Shown piece after piece: positions 22,346 to 33,319 of a stretch of 64,000 nucleotides of DNA; within the stretch, counting starts at the first letter, position 1; each line of letters starts with the position of its first letter. The notes below the pieces were generated by a model that was not told the DNA's origin, did no database searches, and was given only the letters and a program-made list of their open reading frames with translations. Origin of the DNA: Mallotus nudiflorus (Eukaryota > Streptophyta > Magnoliopsida > Malpighiales > Euphorbiaceae); contig CANTUR010000112.1 in NCBI GenBank assembly GCA_947683625.1, positions 372,501 to 436,500 of the forward strand, written 5' to 3'. The position numbers and the translations under genes are program-made.

Positions 22346-24400
22346 TGACTGACTGATAACATGAGATATATCATGTGATGTAATGAATGTTCTCATTTTT
22401 GCCCTAATGAATGATTAAAATTAAATTTTAAATTTTTGTTCAAACATCACATATTGGTCTTTATCATATTGCATAAGTATCTAAATGGAAAAACAATATA
22501 TGATGAAAGCTAAATCAAAACTATGAGATCACTATTTTAGTTATGTTTTCTTTTTGCCACTTCTTTTGTAATTTTCCTTATAAGCCTAGCATCCCCTTAT
22601 ACCTTAAGAATCCTAGTCGCTCAGTAACATGCTTTTCAACCTATACATTTTAACTATCAACATCAAGTCTTATATTTTTCTCAAGAATTCTTTGAAGTGC
22701 AAGTCCAATTGATTTCATTATCTAGAATTTGCTTCAATCAGTTCGCCCACTCCTATGCATCTTCAATACATGAGATTGCAGCTAATAGGGTTAGTAAGAC
22801 AAAGGGCTAACAACAATAAATGACCAAACTGAGTCTCTTGTGCACATGAAGAAAGTGATTGCTAGGATGAATTCAAAACAAAGCTGGGGGCAAAATGTAA
22901 CTCTGGGACAAGTTAGGGGCAAAATGGTAAATACAATAGTAGAACTTCAAAGTTAGTGAAAATTATCTCAAGGCAGAAAGGAGTATACTACAAGCATATA
23001 GATATAACAGTTATCATATAGTAGAAACAGTAACAAAAAGAAAAGTTCAATAGTGCATCGGTCAATCATGAGCTCTAGTGTAAAGCCATAGATCCCACTT
23101 GCTCGCTTGGTTATTTGTCCGATAGGCTATATCAGAAGCTCAGACATTAGAAGTACCAACAATGAAACATCAAATGCTTGAACCTACAAGCTGTTGATGA
23201 GGCACCTCATTCTCACACTCCAAGCTACGAACATAGCTTTGCTCCAAATAGAAGACCTATTAGGATCATGCATGTTATGTATAACATGCATACATTTGTT
23301 GTGAAATACTTTCTTTACATAATAAAGTCTTTGAGCCTAGTCAAGATTGTCCAAACACTTTGCTACTAACATTCGAGATTAGTGTTATAAAAGTATAGGA
23401 AAGTAGTCAGAGTATTCACAGGTAAAGCATCTGAAGGAATGAAAATAAAAGAAGTAATATTACCAAGAAGCATCATCCTAGTGACCTCAAGAGGCTGGAT
23501 AAGACTTTCAAGCTCCTCAAACTCAGCATCCATCTCTATAGTCTCATCGGGAGCATCATTTGGAATATATCTCCACAAAAGTTAGACCATTGTAGGGTAT
23601 GGAATATGGTAACAAGAAGGTCCAACATGTCAGCAATACATTAGCTTGGCCCTAAAAAGGGAACAATGCACTCAAAACTTAAGACGAATGCACTCTGAAA
23701 AATTCTTTGATTATGAAATAAAAACCTCTAACTCCTAAATATTTTCTTTTGTAGGAAACATTGGGAAAAGGAATGAGGCCCTCTACCATAGCATCAACAG
23801 AATAAAGCCACAATTTTGATGGCAGAATATCGTGACCCTGCGACTAGAGACATCATCACCACAATCAAAAAGGGAAAAATGCAAAAGAACAACATTGTAT
23901 TTTGAAAAAATTCCTTCACTTACAAATAAACCATACTAACTTATGGTATTTTATAGAGGGAAAATAAAAGAGAATGAAGAAGAGGAAAGGAATCTATACA
24001 TCAAAAAGAATTACCAGGATAGCAAATGCTAATCACTAATCAAAACCTCACTCTGTGTAACAAACAGCCTGATAAATAGCAAAGGGAAGTAGTGTAACTT
24101 TATCTATTTTGACTATGTAGTGAAGTACAAGGAAAATTTATAAAATTGAGAGTAAATTTAGCCACTTCATGACATCATATGCAAAAAGTTATCTCATGAC
24201 CTTTGATTTTAGTGGCTTTCTTTTATTAGCCTTGCAGAATTCAGATGTCTTATTGACAGTTCTATGCTGAGAATTTCTAAAACTCTAATTAATCTAATGC
24301 TTACTTTACACCTAAATGAGGGGAAGAGTATGCCAAGACAAAATCTATGGACTTACAGTATAAATTGGCTGAATTTTGAAGTGTCATTTTAGTCTTTTGA
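22346..24400 (+). other. Non-coding replacement region of the family-B element
   Basis: No gypsy polyprotein motif on either strand. Two PPT-like words, GCTGGGGGCAAAATGTAA (about 22883) and TTAGGGGCAAAATGGTAA (about 22914), lie 30 bp apart. A 70-codon acidic open frame on the minus strand (23366-23578) is not recognisable. The rest is moderately AT-rich with stops in all frames. Confidence 0.55.
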
Positions 24401-24404
24401 ATAA

Positions 24405-24775
24405 TAAATGTGCACATAATCTACTCCAATGCTCAGAAATGAGAACAAGTACAAATCCCTTAATGGTATCCATGCTGAGTAATATAAGAAAAGTGGGGGA
24501 ACACTAAGAGGAGAATCAGACTAACAGCAAGCATAATGTACTCCAATGCCCAAAAGTGAGCAAGAGTATTAACATGAACTTTTGGCGGTATACACGCTAA
24601 GTAATACAAGAAAGGCGGGGGAATACTAAAAGATGAACCATATTAAAAAGAATAAAATTAAAAAAAACTTGCTCTATTTACTCAAACGCTCTGTAAGAGT
24701 ATGAGTATCCAAAAGACCTTTCCAATAGTATCCATGCTGAGTAATATGAGAAAGGTGGGGGAATACTTGGATAAG
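24405..24775 (+). repeat. Degenerate repeat of about 125 bp with PPT-like cores
   Basis: Three copies, beginning near 24420, 24541 and 24677. Each has a CTCCAATGC-like start, a 'GGTATCCATGCTGAGTAATA' block and a purine core of the type GGTGGGGGAATACT. The copies are only moderately conserved. Confidence 0.7.
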
Positions 24776-25179
24776 GAAGAAAAGCACAAAAATAATTCAA
24801 AGACTATTTTGATACTCTAAATTCAATATTTTATGCTTAATTTCCACAAGTTTTGTTTAGCAAATTCTCCCTAAAATTAGGTGTGGAAGTAAGATCTTCA
24901 CTTAGTAAATGCTATACTCTCAGCATAAAATGCTTAAGAATGCCTCTGACCTTTACAAATGGTAAATAAGTGACAGTCATGAAAATAAAAAATAGTGAGA
25001 TTTGTTAAGTACATGCTAAATTTTCAACATTATAATGTACTTTTATACATTCATCATGATTAAAACTAACTTCAATATGTCTGCAGGAATTATAAAACTA
25101 GAAGGAAATGCATTATGGAATTAAAATTAATCAGCATAAAGAATTTAAAGCATTTGACTCAAACAACTAAAGATAAAAA

Positions 25180-25345
25180 TCAATAAGCAGTTATGGACTA
25201 TAATAATATCAAAGGGCGAGCAATGAAAGGATTGTAGTCAATTTGCAAGCAATTATAGATTACAGCATCATCAGCAAGCAGTTATGGACTACATCATCAT
25301 CAATGAGCAATGAAAGGGTTGTAGCTAATTGTGAGCAATTAGGGA
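25180..25345 (+). repeat. Short degenerate repeats (AGCAGTTATGGACTA type)
   Basis: Repeated words AAGCAGTTATGGACTA and GAGCAATGAAAGG occur two to three times each over about 160 bp. A related doublet (GCATAGTAGTTAT/GCATAGCAGTTATGA) lies at about 25655-25760. Confidence 0.5.
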
Positions 25346-25764
25346 TTGCAGTATAATCATATAGATCAATCAATACTACATGATCGAGTGTAGTGTATTC
25401 CACTTTAGTCCATTACTTTTGTGTGCAAATGAATTCAAGTTCTTTTAATCTAACTTACTCCATAATTGCATTCTGATTAGGAACATGTTCCTAATTAAAT
25501 TATGACATTCATTAAATTAATAATTTATTGAATTATTAAAATTGCATAATCAATCTATGATTCTAAATTTTCTACTAAGTATAGAATATAGAACAAGATT
25601 ATAGAATTCATTTTTTGCATTTTACATGCATCATTTCAATCAAAGGATTCATATGTTGCATAGTAGTTATTATATGAATTTCAAATGATTATGTTATGTG
25701 CTACATAGTAGTCATAAACTTCATTATGTTATGTACTGCATAGCAGTTATGACATAAACTTTCA

Positions 25765-26665
25765 AATTCATTAGTGCTAGACGTCCCATAGGGAATATAG
25801 TGTGCATTGTTAGACGTCATACATGGAATATAATGAAATTTCAATTCATGTACACTAGACATCCCACAGGGAATATAGTGTACATTTTTAGATGTCCCAT
25901 AGGGAATATAATGAAATTCAATTAAGCTACACTAGATGTCCCACAGGGAATATAGCATGCATCATTAGACGTCCCACAGGGAATATAACAAAATTCAATT
26001 CAACTACATTAGATGTCTCATAGGGAATATAACAAAATTCAATTCAACTACATTAGACATCCCACAAGGAATATAGTGTGCATCGTTAGACGTCCCATAA
26101 GGAATATAACAAAATTCAATTCAACTACACTAGACGTCCTACAGGGAATATAGTGTGCATCGTTAGACGTCCCATAGGGAATATAGTGTGCACCGTTAGA
26201 CGTCTCACAGGGAATATAATGAAATTCAATTTAACTACACTAGATGTCCCACAAGGAATATAGTATGCATCGTTAGATGTCCCACAGGGAATATAATAAA
26301 ATTCAATTCAACTACACTAGACGTTCTATAGGGAATATAGTGTGCATCATTAGACATCTAATACTAAATATAAAGAAATTTAATTCAACTCCACTAGATG
26401 TCCCACAGGTAATATAGTATGCATCGTTAGACGTCCCACAAAGAATATAATGAAATTTCAATTCATCTACACTAGACATCCCACAGGGAATATAGTGTAC
26501 ATTGTTAGACGTTCCACAAGGAATATAACAAAATTCATCATTGCTAGACGTTCCATAGGAACTATAGTAAGTTTTCAATTTATCATTGCTAAATGTCCCA
26601 CAGGGAATATAGCGAAACTCATTTGCATAAAGTCCACTAGATGTTCAGCAGGAAATACAGTGAGA
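25765..26665 (+). repeat. Minisatellite, about 77-bp dimeric unit
   Basis: Two alternating half-units, each containing AGACGTCCCACAGGGAATAT. One half continues AGTGTGCATCGTT, the other AATGAAATTCAATTCAACTA. About eleven dimers, somewhat degenerate. It lies in the 3' untranslated region just before the PPT and 3' LTR, the same relative position as the Tat host minisatellites. GACGTC palindromes recur in each unit. Confidence 0.88.
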
Positions 26666-26800
26666 CTTATCAAACACTACACCTTGCTCAACAATTTGAG
26701 CATCAATCTATCACATAGGATACAATCAAGTGTCCCAATTTCTTTTTTTCGAAATTGTGTGCTTCTATTGCTTTGACATAATTTGTCAAGCAAACAATGA

Positions 26801-26814
26801 CAAAGTAGGGTAAC
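26801..26814 (+). other. Polypurine tract of the family-B element
   Basis: CAAAGTAGGGTAAC lies directly before the 3' LTR TGTAAG. It is somewhat interrupted by pyrimidines and resembles the host tract (GAAGCAGGGGCAAC). Confidence 0.6.
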
Positions 26815-29000
26815 TGTAAGCACCCAATTTCAGGATGCAATTGTGCACAATTGCGATGTAAGCCCCTATAATGAATTTATTCAAAAATTGAAATTAGTTG
26901 TTGATATTTTGGATTTTATGGACTAAATTGAAATGTTTTTAGGATTTGATTGCAAATAAGTAATTTTTTAGGGGTCTTTTGGTAATTAAAAGTCAGAAAA
27001 ATTTTAGGATTGGCATTTAAAATGCCAATTAGCATTGGTGTAACGTCAGCCTGCAGCATTGTGTAATGCTGATCGGCATTACATAATGCCTATCGGCACT
27101 ATACAATGTCGACCGGCATTATACAATGCCGACAGGCATTGCATAGTGCTGACGCGCAATAAGTCCTTTTTTTATTTTTTGTGTATTTTTTCTTATTTTT
27201 TTCAATGTTTTGATTGGTTGAAAATTCAAATTTTATCTTTATGATTATCTGATAAGGTTTTTTTTAAATGCAGAAGATTTTTGAAATAAAAAAAATAAAA
27301 ATTATTTGATCATCAGTCTATTCCTCCTTTGGAGGAAGTCAGTACATGCAGACTTTGCATTTAAAAGTAGAGTCTACATGCGTGCATGGAAAAAAAAGGA
27401 GGATTTTTGGGAGATTTTTTCTTTCTTTGGGAGACTCACACACAAACGAGAGTTTTTACACACAGAGAAAAAAAAATGCAGAAACCCTAAAAATTTAGAC
27501 GTGAAGAATACCTCACACACACCTTGGTCTTTAAAAAAAAACCCCAATTTTAGATACTGCTAGGGTCTTTAAAAGCAAACAAATCCCAGTCCAAAATCAA
27601 CAACAATTCAATTTTAACGGTGAAAATTCTAGTATGAGGGGTCAAAAAGGGCATTTGCACAGTATCATCACAATGTTCTTTTTTATTTTATTTTATTCTT
27701 TCCTTAATGATTCTTATTTTATTGTTGTTATTGATTTGAGTATTAAATTTCACTAATCTAACTTTTTTGTTTTTTTGTTTTGATATGTGCATGTGGATTG
27801 AGGAGTATACTACCTATTGAACAGAAGGTCCATGGAATGCCATGGAAGAACCTGTGTTGTTTTCCAGTAGAATTTAGGTTTTGACTTTATTTTTCATTTT
27901 TGGTGTTCTGTGTAGTTATTTTAATTTCTGGGTGTATAATCATTTAAATTTAATTTTTGTACATAGTTTGTAATAGCCCCAGTAGTGGGAATAGTGAAAA
28001 TTTAATTTTCTGTACTTTAAAATTAATTAGTAATTAGGTTCAATTAGGTAAAAAATCAATTAAAATCAATGGTGGCAGTAGCTTAAATTAGGTTTTACAT
28101 GTAATTAATTTAGGGTTTTCTTTAGAAAATCACTGTAATGTTTATTTGATCCATTTTTTTGTGTTTTATTTATTTTGGGCTTGTTTTTTTTAATGTTTTT
28201 ATCCTTTTAGGCCCAAGCCCACATTTAGGTCTAACCTATTCAAATAAATAGGCTTAAAAATGGTTTAAAACTTTAATTAAAATCAATTTAGGCCCATTAG
28301 GTTAATTAGATTTTAGGCCCATTTAGTTAATTAAAACTTGTCTAGACTTAGCTCAGCCTACTTAATTTCATTTCTTTTAAAATAAATAGACCTAGGCCCA
28401 TACTTCACTTAAAATAAAACCAAGTTAGACTTAGGCCCACTAATTTGATTTTCCTTTAAAATTGAGCAAACTTAAGCCCATTCCTTAGACAAATTAAAAT
28501 AAACAGATCTAGGCTCACTAATTAATAAAACTATAGGCCCACCTATAGTCCATTTCTCATTTGTAATTAATATGTAGACTTAGCTAACTTATAAAATAAA
28601 ATTAACATAGTTTAGGCATAGGGATATTGCCTTTTTCTGCATTTTTACTTGTAATTTTATTGACTTGTTGGCTTTTGGGTTAGATGGATGTTAATTAGGG
28701 TTTAATAAAATTGCATGTAATTAAAGGATGGAATAATCATTTATAAAATTATTCTAAAAGAACACGAGACTAAGAGAAGTTAGCATTTCGTATCCAGAAT
28801 CTCCTAGTTATGGTGCTAGCTTTCCTTTAGAGAATCGAGTACCACCTTTTCGATTTGTCCTAGTTATTACCCTGGGTGGCGACTCCTCATTCCTACACCA
28901 TGTCTTTATGATAGTGGTTAGTGTATTCTCTAAGGCCCTGAGCCTAAACAGTGTTGCGGTTACTAAAATCTTGGACGCACGCTAAACCCCGCCATCTACA
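26815..29000 (+). repeat. 3' LTR of the family-B element
   Basis: 2,186 bp, aligned with the 5' LTR over its length. It starts TGTAAGCACCCAATTTCAGG and ends GCCATCTACA. The palindrome array is at 27010-27160. The TCCATGGAATGCCATGGA inverted motif (about 27829-27846) is conserved in all three family-B LTRs. Confidence 0.92.
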
Positions 29001-29970
29001 TGCCTTCCCAATTTGATTTGAATTTCCCTCTTGGGTTTGGAACATTATGCCTCATTTGCTTTAACACGTAGTCTCCTACTTTCACACTTTTGTGTTTCAT
29101 TTTCTTGTTGAAGGTTTTCGCTAGCCGAGCCTAATATAACTTTGTGTGCTATAGAGCTTTACGCCTTCAGCTATCCAAGAGGGTATGATTATCGTGCCTT
29201 TGTTGAGCCCATTATACTTCTAGTAGTTTAGCTTCAATTGCTACCCAAAGAGACTTAATTTCTATTTCAACTGGCAGCACTACTTTTGATTCATATATTA
29301 ATAAGAAAGGAGTTACTCCAGTTGAAATTCTGACTATTATTCGGTATCCCATAAGGCATATGGCAATCTTTCTGCCCAATCTCAGTGTGTCTGAGTCATT
29401 TTTAACAAAATCTTACTGATGTTCTTGTTTGTAACTTTAATAGCCCCATCTGCCTATGGTCAGTAAGAAGAAGATTTATGATGTTCCATTTTATAACTCC
29501 TTAGTAGCTCTCTAACTTCCCCTTGGAATTAGACACCATTGTCAGACATGATCTGATGGGGAATCCCATATCAACAGAATAAATTTTTTTTAATGAATTT
29601 TTCCACTTGTTTGGCTCTTATCCTTGCGAATGATTATGCTTTAACCCACTTTGTGAAGTAATCCATAGCCATTAAAATGAACATGTGTCTGTTTGAGGCT
29701 ATCAGGTGGATTTCCTCAATTATTTCTAGTCCCCATGCTAAGAAGGGCCATAGAGAAGAGATGTAGTGCAATTTTATTAGGTCAAGGTGGCTGACATTCC
29801 TATGGATCTGACACTTGTGGCATTTCTTTACAAATTTGATACAATCTTCCATTATTTTTATCTAAAAGAACCCTTATTTGATTAGTTTCTTTGCTCTGAT
29901 TGCTCCATTCATGTATAGACCATAAATGCCCTTGTGTACTTCTTCTATTGCTCTTATAGCCTCAGTTTCA
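29001..29970 (-). pseudogene. Tat integrase (main part)
   Basis: Integrase inserts the element DNA into the genome. The zinc-binding end contains KKCHKCQIHRN (about 29800-29830). In the core, WGLEII has Glu where the first catalytic Asp is expected, and AMDYFTKWVKA follows (about 29640). MSDNGVQFQG (about 29530-29560) keeps the second catalytic Asp. The block ADGAIKVTNKN has Lys in place of the catalytic Glu. Downstream, FNKKMKHKSVKVGDYVLK leads into the C-terminal domain, which is cut at 29001 by the family-B element and continues at 15618-15501. Frameshifts and stops are frequent. It would be inactive. Confidence 0.85.
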
Positions 29971-30224
29971 TATAGACATTGGAGTTATAAACCATCTGAG
30001 GCATTTCTGTATAGCACACCCTGGTGTAATATGAATTTTAATGCTAATCATTGAATGACTGCTTTATCTCTTTCATCTGCTTAATCAAGATAGGCTCATT
30101 CCTTCTTATATCTCTAGATGTTATAGAACTAGGTTCTTATGACCAACTATTTCTTTCTTTACTATTTTGTAGTTCTTATGACCAGGTTGTTAAAGAATTT
30201 ATAGGCATTTTGGATGGTCCTTCA

Positions 30225-30610
30225 CACATTAATGCTAGGGAAGCAAGTGCATCTACCATCTGATTATGATTCCTAGGGAGATGAATTAATCTGCATTTTT
30301 TAAAGGACATGGTAAGTAGCCTTAGATGGTCCATGTAAGGCCTTAAGTTTTATTATTTCAATTCCCACTCTTTCATGGCATGGTTGATTACTAGTATGGA
30401 ATCTCCAAAGATTTTGAATTATGTAACATCTAAAGATATTAGTGCTTCTATTCCAAGTGCACATGCCTAAAATTCTGCTTCGTTATTTTTTACTTTAAAT
30501 TTTAGCTTTTTGGCCATTGGTGCTACTACACCTTTTGGGAATTATAATATAACACTGACTCCTGCACCGAACTGATTGATTGCTCCATCAAAGTACATGC
30601 ACCATCCTTG
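30225..30610 (-). pseudogene. Second RNase H (aRNH) of the Tat element
   Basis: It reads MYFDGAINQFGAGVSVIL, then KNNEAEF, ALGIEALISLDV, FGDSILVINHAM and NHNQMVDALASLALM. The Asp, Glu and Asp motifs of the RNase H fold are in order. This extra domain downstream of the normal RNase H is known for the plant Tat lineage and is the strongest evidence for that assignment. Stops replace a few residues. Confidence 0.82.
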
Positions 30611-31120
30611 GATTTTGATAGTTGAATTGAGGTTGTTTGGGAAGTCTAGTTAGATTTCTTATGAGTCTGGAATGGGGTTGAGAGCTAGCAATTCAACCAC
30701 TACTCTTCCTTTTACTACCTTAGTTAGATATTTCACATCGAATTCTGTTAGCAACATGAGCCACTTGGTAAGTTTTCCTACTAGAGAGGGAGCTTTGTAG
30801 AGGTACCTCATTAGGTCCACTTTAGATATAGCTTGAATTTTGGAGGACTAAAAGTAATGTTTGAGTTTTTTCATTACCCATACCATTGCCAAGCATATCT
30901 ATTCAACTTGGTTGTATGTCTCCTCATACGGCAACATCTTCTTGCTTAAGTAGTACAATGCATGTTCTGCCTTTATTTCTCCTTCTTAGGCTAACATGCA
31001 CCAATTGCATTTCTTTCCTTAAAGGTATCCCTAGTTTAGGTAGTCTTAGAACTAGTGTGTTGGCTAGGCATTTCCTGATCTTGTTGAATGCTAGTTGACA
31101 CTGTTTGTTCCATTCAATTG
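30611..31120 (-). pseudogene. First RNase H and connection region of the Tat element
   Basis: It contains ALYYLSKKMLPYEETYNQVE, then LAMVWVMKKLKHYF (about 30850-30965), and further down SLVGKLTKWLMLLTEFD. This is the ordinary gypsy RNase H. The N-terminal side overlaps the RT thumb and is frameshifted. Confidence 0.75.
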
Positions 31121-31179
31121 GCTAATCATTTCTGAGTAGCTTGAAGATCAGTTCACATGCCACTCTCAACTTGGCAATG

Positions 31180-31975
31180 AATCTGCTAATGAATTTTAGT
31201 TTCCCTAGAAACTCTCTGATTTTTCTTTCTATTCTTAGCACTAGCATCTCTCTGACCTCTTTTGCTTTTTCTGGATCCATTTATATCCCATTCTGACTGG
31301 CAACATACCCCAGCATCTTTCCTGAAGTGACTCCAAATATGTATTTCTCTAAATTAAGCCAGAGACTGTACTTTTTAACTCTTTTAAGGAATTTTTCAAG
31401 GTTTGACAGGAGTTCTTCCTTGGTTTTTAACTTAACCATCATGTTGTCAATGTACACCTCTACCTCTTTGTATGTCATGTTATAGAACATTGTGGTTACC
31501 ATTCTCTAGTAAGTTGTTCCCACATTCTTTAGTTCAAAAGGCATTATTTTGTAGTAATAAGTACCCCATTCTGTTATGAAAGTTATCTTTGCTTTGTCAA
31601 TAATGGCCATCAGGATCTAATTATACCTATAGAATCCATCCATGAAGGAGTAAATTACACATGTGGTGGCGCTGTCAACTAGAATATCTATATAAGGTAG
31701 TGGGAAATCATCTTTTGAGCATACCTTGTTCAGATCTTTGTAGTCGATGAAGATTCTTACCCTTCTTTCTTTCTTCGATACTAGCACCACATTTGCTAAC
31801 CATTCCTAATAGTCTACTACCCTTAGGAACATTTCCTTAAGATGCTTCTTGATGTCTTCTTTCATTAGTTAAGCCCATTCTAGTCAGAGTCTTCTCAATT
31901 TATGCTTTACTAATTTTCATCCATCTTTAGTAGGAATGAAGTATTGAATAATGTCTCTGTCAATGTCAGGCATTG
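31180..31975 (-). pseudogene. Reverse transcriptase of the Tat element
   Basis: Motifs in order: VSKKERRVRIFIDYKDLNKV (about 31720-31790), DDFPLPYIDILVD, SFMDGFYRYN, ITEWGTYYYKIMPFELKNVG and VYIDNMMVKLK (about 31435-31465). The catalytic pair is D-N in place of D-D, a G-to-A change that would abolish synthesis. An intact stretch (31281-31502) ends with EKYIFGVTSGKMLGY. Frameshifts occur upstream. Confidence 0.85.
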
Positions 31976-31983
31976 TCGTACAT

Positions 31984-32215
31984 TCAGGTGAATTCTTTTG
32001 AATATTTTATTAATATTTTTTCAATTTCTCTCTTTTCTTTAAGGGTAACATCTTTTGAAATATACAAAATGTGTGTTTCAAATTCCATCCCAATGTTAAA
32101 TGTTTCAGTGCATATGGAATGAATGTCAAATATGCTAATGTTTTTATCAATGCAATACACACTACCATCAGGAAAGACATCAAACAAGTAAGCACAATCT
32201 TACTTCATTTCATTA
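31984..32215 (-). pseudogene. Protease-RT linker of the Tat element
   Basis: Encodes AYLFDVFPDGSVYCIDKN and THILYISKDVTLKEKREIEK. It is homologous to the remnant at 22030-22235 in the inner element, which allows the inner deletion point to be placed. Confidence 0.7.
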
Positions 32216-32329
32216 ACTTTGGAGTTCATTACATCATCAGTTTCAAACAAAGAAAAACTACAGAGATCATCATTAGCAATGTCTTTAAACAAGATATCAT
32301 TGATGCTAGATTTGAGGATGGGTAGCTTA

Positions 32330-33313
32330 AGCATAATCAATAGTCTTACTCCTAAATTCTAGTTCTAAATTTCTCATCAGCTCATTGATGTCATTCTCAA
32401 TTACCATATCTAGTGAGTGCTTTCCTTTTAGGGTGTCATCAAAGATCTCAAACCCTAATTTCTCAATTTTGTTGCTTATCCACCTCTCAACTTATCCTTA
32501 GTAAACTTAGGTTGAGCTTTCAACCATAAAAGAGATAGGCTTTTTAGCCCTAGTTTCCCCTTCAAGATTGTACCTTAGACCATATATGTTTGTTTGTCCT
32601 TAGAAGTTAAGGAATTCTGTGACCCCAATGTTTCTTCCCCTTAATCCTATTCTAGGTAGATACTGCATCTTTTTCATCATAGCAGCAACTTTAGGATTGA
32701 CATGACTGTCACTGATTATAGAAATTCATAATCATGGTGGGACTATATTCAGATAGGCAATAATATTGTTTGTTTCAGCAAGGATTGTTATGACCTTTCC
32801 ATTTAGATGGAACTTGATCTTTTTATGCATAATGGAAGTTATGCCCCTTAGTGGGTAGAACCAAGGTCTTCCTAGTAGCAGGGCAAAAGTTAGAGGGATG
32901 TCCAAGATGGTAAATTTTGTTATTGATTTAATATCTCCCACTATGACTACTGCTTTGAAAGTGCCAATGATTGGCTTTTTTGAATTATTATAAGCTCGTC
33001 TGACCATATTGGATTCTTCTAGGTTTTTAACATTCATCCTGAAGTTATGTAGCAACCTTAGGAGGCAAACATTAATGGCAGATCCATCATCCACCACAAC
33101 ACATAAAGTCTTCTTAGATTTGACAATTACTTATATAAAGAGAGGATGGTTGTGGACCCTTCCCTCCAAAGGCAAATCTTCATCTGAAAAGGTGATTGCA
33201 TTGAAGGGAGCTTTCATTAAAGAGGCTTTCATGTCGTAAGGTGAGGCATTAATAGCAATCTTCGCTTCATCTAGTGCTCTGACAAGGGCATCTTTGTGCT
33301 TTTCAGAGGCCAT
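32330..33313 (-). pseudogene. Protease + G-patch of the Tat element
   Basis: The protease core (32732-33097) is open: MVDDGSAINVCLLRLL, then TFALLLGRPWFYPLRG. Upstream lies TFSDEDLPLEGRVHNHPLFI (33131-33190), matching the inner element. The G-patch-like MMKKMQYLPRIGLRGRNIGV is at about 32630-32690. The catalytic triad is DDG as in the inner element. A frameshift separates 33097 from 33131. Confidence 0.8.
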
Positions 33314-33319
33314 GAGTAG

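Larger units (their letters stand above)
15619..29000 (+). mobile_element. Family-B non-autonomous Tat-like LTR element (gag-protease only)
   Basis: 13,382-bp element with two LTRs (15619-17699 and 26815-29000), both TGTAAG...CTACA. Target copies are GGCCT (15614-15618) and TGCCT (29001-29005), differing at one position. It has a primer binding site, gag, protease and G-patch, then a remnant of the protease-RT linker. No RT, RNase H or integrase is recognisable in either strand of 22250-26800; that space holds low-complexity DNA and three repeat arrays. It would need proteins in trans. Its protease and linker are clearly related to those of the Tat host, and both elements use the same primer-site type. 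Stops and indels show it is old. Confidence 0.88.

Noticed and set aside
22156..22374. Hydrophobic Phe/Leu-rich minus-strand open frame
   Set aside because: Antisense translation of the purine-rich low-complexity tract.
26312..26578. Minus-strand open frame with YIPCGTS repeats
   Set aside because: Product of the 77-bp minisatellite, not a gene.
25765..26665. Possible CRISPR-like array
   Set aside because: The units are head-to-tail, degenerate and have no unique spacers; the context is a plant retrotransposon 3' untranslated region.
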